From Parachlamydiales bacterium (lineage in GTDB: Bacteria > Chlamydiota > Chlamydiia > Chlamydiales > JABDDJ01), in assembly GCA_041671045.1 (NCBI GenBank), contig JBAZCF010000001.1, positions 62,001-126,000 on the forward strand: DNA of 64,000 nt, written 5' to 3'. The notes beneath the pieces were generated by a model. That model was not told the origin of the DNA, made no database searches, and saw nothing but the letters and a program-made list of their open reading frames with translations. A program made the position numbers and the translations under genes. Shown in pieces: positions 62,533 through 64,000 of this stretch (positions are counted from its first letter, which is position 1; each line of letters begins with the position of its first letter).

Positions 62533-63471
62533 GTGGACTTTACCCGAGAACCAATTATAGAGACAGTGATTACTCCTAAGGAAGGGTGCAAGCTCGTTGT
62601 CCGCAGCAGCAAAGCTTCGGGCCAGGAGGAATTCTTTGTCGATGCAGTAGAAGTCGTTTCTTTTGGAAGCGCACTATTTTTCCGTTCAGTGGAAAAACCT
62701 AAATCATTTCTTGTACCAACAAGTGATTATGAAGTGTTGGAAGTGCGTGAAGCACGTATGGTATTAAAGCATGTCGGCGTAGAAAGATCGATTAAGATCG
62801 GCGGCGGCAGAGAACAAGGACGTCAAAATCGTGAGCAGAATGTTGAAAGGATAGAAACTCCGCCTGCTCCTATTGCCGTAACGCCTACAATCAGCGAAGC
62901 TCCTTTAGCAACACCGGCAGATGCTCCTATTGCAGAAGAACAAAGAGGCGATGGTCGTTTTGATCGCAAGCGTGATCGCAGAAGACATTATCGCAGAAGA
63001 CGCGGCGGCCGTGACGAGGCTAATAAAGAGGGATGGAGCGAGACGGATGAAGGCTCTGAAGGGGAAGAACTCCTCGAAGAATCTGATAAGATTTCCTTAG
63101 TACCGCCTAACGATGCTGAGTCAGAATTGGTATCGCCTCATACTCCTGCGGCAGTTTCAACTTCACTCCTCTCTTCATTATTACCTCCTCCTCCTACACT
63201 CATTTCCGAGACGATTGCAAAATATCGTGAAAGCGATAAATTTAAAGATGCTTTCTATTCTCGTGAACAGAGAGAAGCTGCCGGTGAAGCAGAGGGTGAA
63301 AGTGAACCTCAAGCCGAGGATGTTGCACCGAGTGAACAGGCTATATCTATTGTTACAGAGGACTCAGAGCAGGTTATTGAAGTAGAACATGTTGAGGAGA
63401 ATTTAGCAGAGCCTATTCCTCATGCAGTGGAAAATACCCGTCAAGACGATGATGAAGAACCTATTTCATAG
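62533..63471 (+). CDS. Conserved chlamydial hypothetical protein with Arg-rich middle
   Basis: This 312-residue protein starts at GTG with AGGA 11 bp upstream. The N-terminal ~95 residues are a compact alpha-beta part (CKLVVRSSKASGQEEFFVD, VEVREARMVLKHVGVE). The middle at about 138-160 is a dense Arg/Gly/Asp tract (RFDRKRDRRRHYRRRRGG), like RNA-binding or disordered regions. The C-terminal half is very acidic (Glu/Asp/Ser/Pro). It occupies the position after gapA, where Chlamydia also has a conserved unknown gene, and the N-terminal half may be the conserved part. Function is unknown; RNA binding is only a guess. Confidence 0.7.
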   Translation: MDFTREPIIETVITPKEGCKLVVRSSKASGQEEFFVDAVEVVSFGSALFFRSVEKPKSFLVPTSDYEVLEVREARMVLKHVGVERSIKIGGGREQGRQNREQNVERIETPPAPIAVTPTISEAPLATPADAPIAEEQRGDGRFDRKRDRRRHYRRRRGGRDEANKEGWSETDEGSEGEELLEESDKISLVPPNDAESELVSPHTPAAVSTSLLSSLLPPPPTLISETIAKYRESDKFKDAFYSREQREAAGEAEGESEPQAEDVAPSEQAISIVTEDSEQVIEVEHVEENLAEPIPHAVENTRQDDDEEPIS

Positions 63472-63492
63472 GGATCTTTAATAGACGTTATT

Positions 63493-63534
63493 AAAAAGGG
63501 GAGTTCAGCGACTTGTCGCTGAACTCCCCTTTTT
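63493..63534. terminator. Bidirectional terminator
   Basis: A 19-bp perfect inverted repeat has loop CTTG, with A- and T-runs on its flanks that are part of the stem (AAAAAGGGG and CCCCTTTTT). It lies between the convergent Arg-rich protein gene and the permease gene. Confidence 0.95.
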
Positions 63535-63557
63535 CATTTGAGTTTTATCACTAGATA

Positions 63558-64000
63558 TTAATGATAAAAGAAAAGATCGAAGCATTCGATGCAAATAATC
63601 AAAAGCGTAAAGAGCATAAGAACTACCAATAGAGGTTTTCCACCCCATAGACGGCATGCAGATGTTAATCGCATTTGGTAACGCCCTATCCAAACCATTA
63701 AAATAGGGATCATTCCATTAAGGATGGCCTCCCCAAAGCCGCCGGCAACGCCAATGGCTTTTAGAAAGATCCCCGGATATATCCAAGCTAGGAAAGCAGG
63801 AGGTGTGAACGAAATCACACATAATGCTAAGCGCATTAATCCATCCCGCCGTACTTTAAGGGCGTCCCCCATAAAATCAATCATGGAAAGCCCTACGCCT
63901 AGAAGCGAGGTCACTAGGGCAAAAAGGCCGAAATATGTTCCTGCAGTACTCATCCAAGGAGTAGAAGTAATGGCTTGAAGAGTATCTGTAATGGGCATTC
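63558..64000 (-). CDS. tyrP: Aromatic amino acid (Tyr/Trp) permease, C-terminal part
   Basis: This is the 3' end of a gene that runs past the right edge of the window; at least 147 codons are present. It has four or more membrane helices and the family features GVGLSMIDFMGDALKV, FTPPAFLAWIYPGIFLKAIGVAGGFGEAIL in part, and PILMVWIGRY. These match the hydroxy/aromatic amino acid permease (TyrP) family, which chlamydiae use to import tyrosine or tryptophan. The gene symbol is tentative because the N-terminal part is not visible. Confidence 0.8.
   Translation of the reverse strand, partial: MPITDTLQAITSTPWMSTAGTYFGLFALVTSLLGVGLSMIDFMGDALKVRRDGLMRLALCVISFTPPAFLAWIYPGIFLKAIGVAGGFGEAILNGMIPILMVWIGRYQMRLTSACRLWGGKPLLVVLMLFTLLIICIECFDLFFYH

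Noticed and set aside
1..64000. CRISPR arrays, insertion sequences or prophage genes.
   Set aside because: No regularly spaced repeats, transposase motifs or phage structural genes were seen anywhere in the window.

Overview
The window comes from a member of the Chlamydiae, most likely an amoeba-associated, 'environmental' lineage rather than Chlamydia itself. Three things point there. (1) Gene order follows known chlamydial synteny: trxA-trmL-mip-hisS-uhpC-dnaE through rsbW to dacF, and lnt-lpxC-fabZ-lpxA-fmt followed by the ribosomal protein operon, secY, rpoA, rplQ and gapA. (2) The ribosomal operon starts at rplC and lacks rpsN, rpmD, rpmJ, infA and rpsD, as in chlamydiae. (3) Large lineage-specific proteins carry eukaryotic-type domains (BTB/POZ, F-box, ankyrin, a tyrosine-phosphatase-like fold), which are typical of chlamydiae that live in protists. 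I cannot assign a family or species from sequence alone.

Layout. 1-8.6 kb: tRNA-Arg(CCU), gnd, a large BTB-domain protein, pheT, a YwqK-type lipoprotein and an unknown gene. 8.8-15.6 kb: two tandem paralogous small coiled-coil proteins, an F-box protein, and a minus-strand run of ankyrin protein, trhO and SNF2 ATPase. 15.7-30.2 kb: housekeeping genes (trxA, trmL, mip, hisS, an FHA membrane protein, uhpC, dnaE, a methyltransferase, a BamD-like TPR protein, an LptE-like lipoprotein, rsbW). 30.2-36.8 kb: a membrane protein, a hairpin-rich segment, a collagen-like protein, a small conserved gene, a frameshifted dacF, rsmA, a SurA-like chaperone and an rsmB-like gene. 36.9-48.2 kb: lnt, a large protein with a degenerate tyrosine-phosphatase-like region, the lpxC-fabZ-lpxA-fmt operon, two multi-pass Inc-like membrane proteins and an SLBB-like protein. 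48.2-61.0 kb: ribosomal protein operon with a structured leader. 61.1-64.0 kb: gapA, a conserved acidic/basic protein and the C-terminal end of an aromatic amino acid permease.

How it fits together. The core genes serve translation (tRNA, pheT, hisS, fmt, ribosomal proteins, tRNA and rRNA modification by trhO, trmL, rsmA and rsmB), envelope building (lpxC/fabZ/lpxA for lipid A, lnt for lipoproteins, LptE/BamD/SurA/Mip-like periplasmic factors, dacF for peptidoglycan) and host-derived sugar phosphate use (uhpC, gnd, gapA). Scattered between these conserved blocks are candidate host-interaction proteins (BTB, F-box, ankyrin, PTP-like, collagen-like, Inc-like). They are the most novel material here. 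The clearest structural anomaly is the frameshift that separates the catalytic and membrane-anchor parts of dacF.
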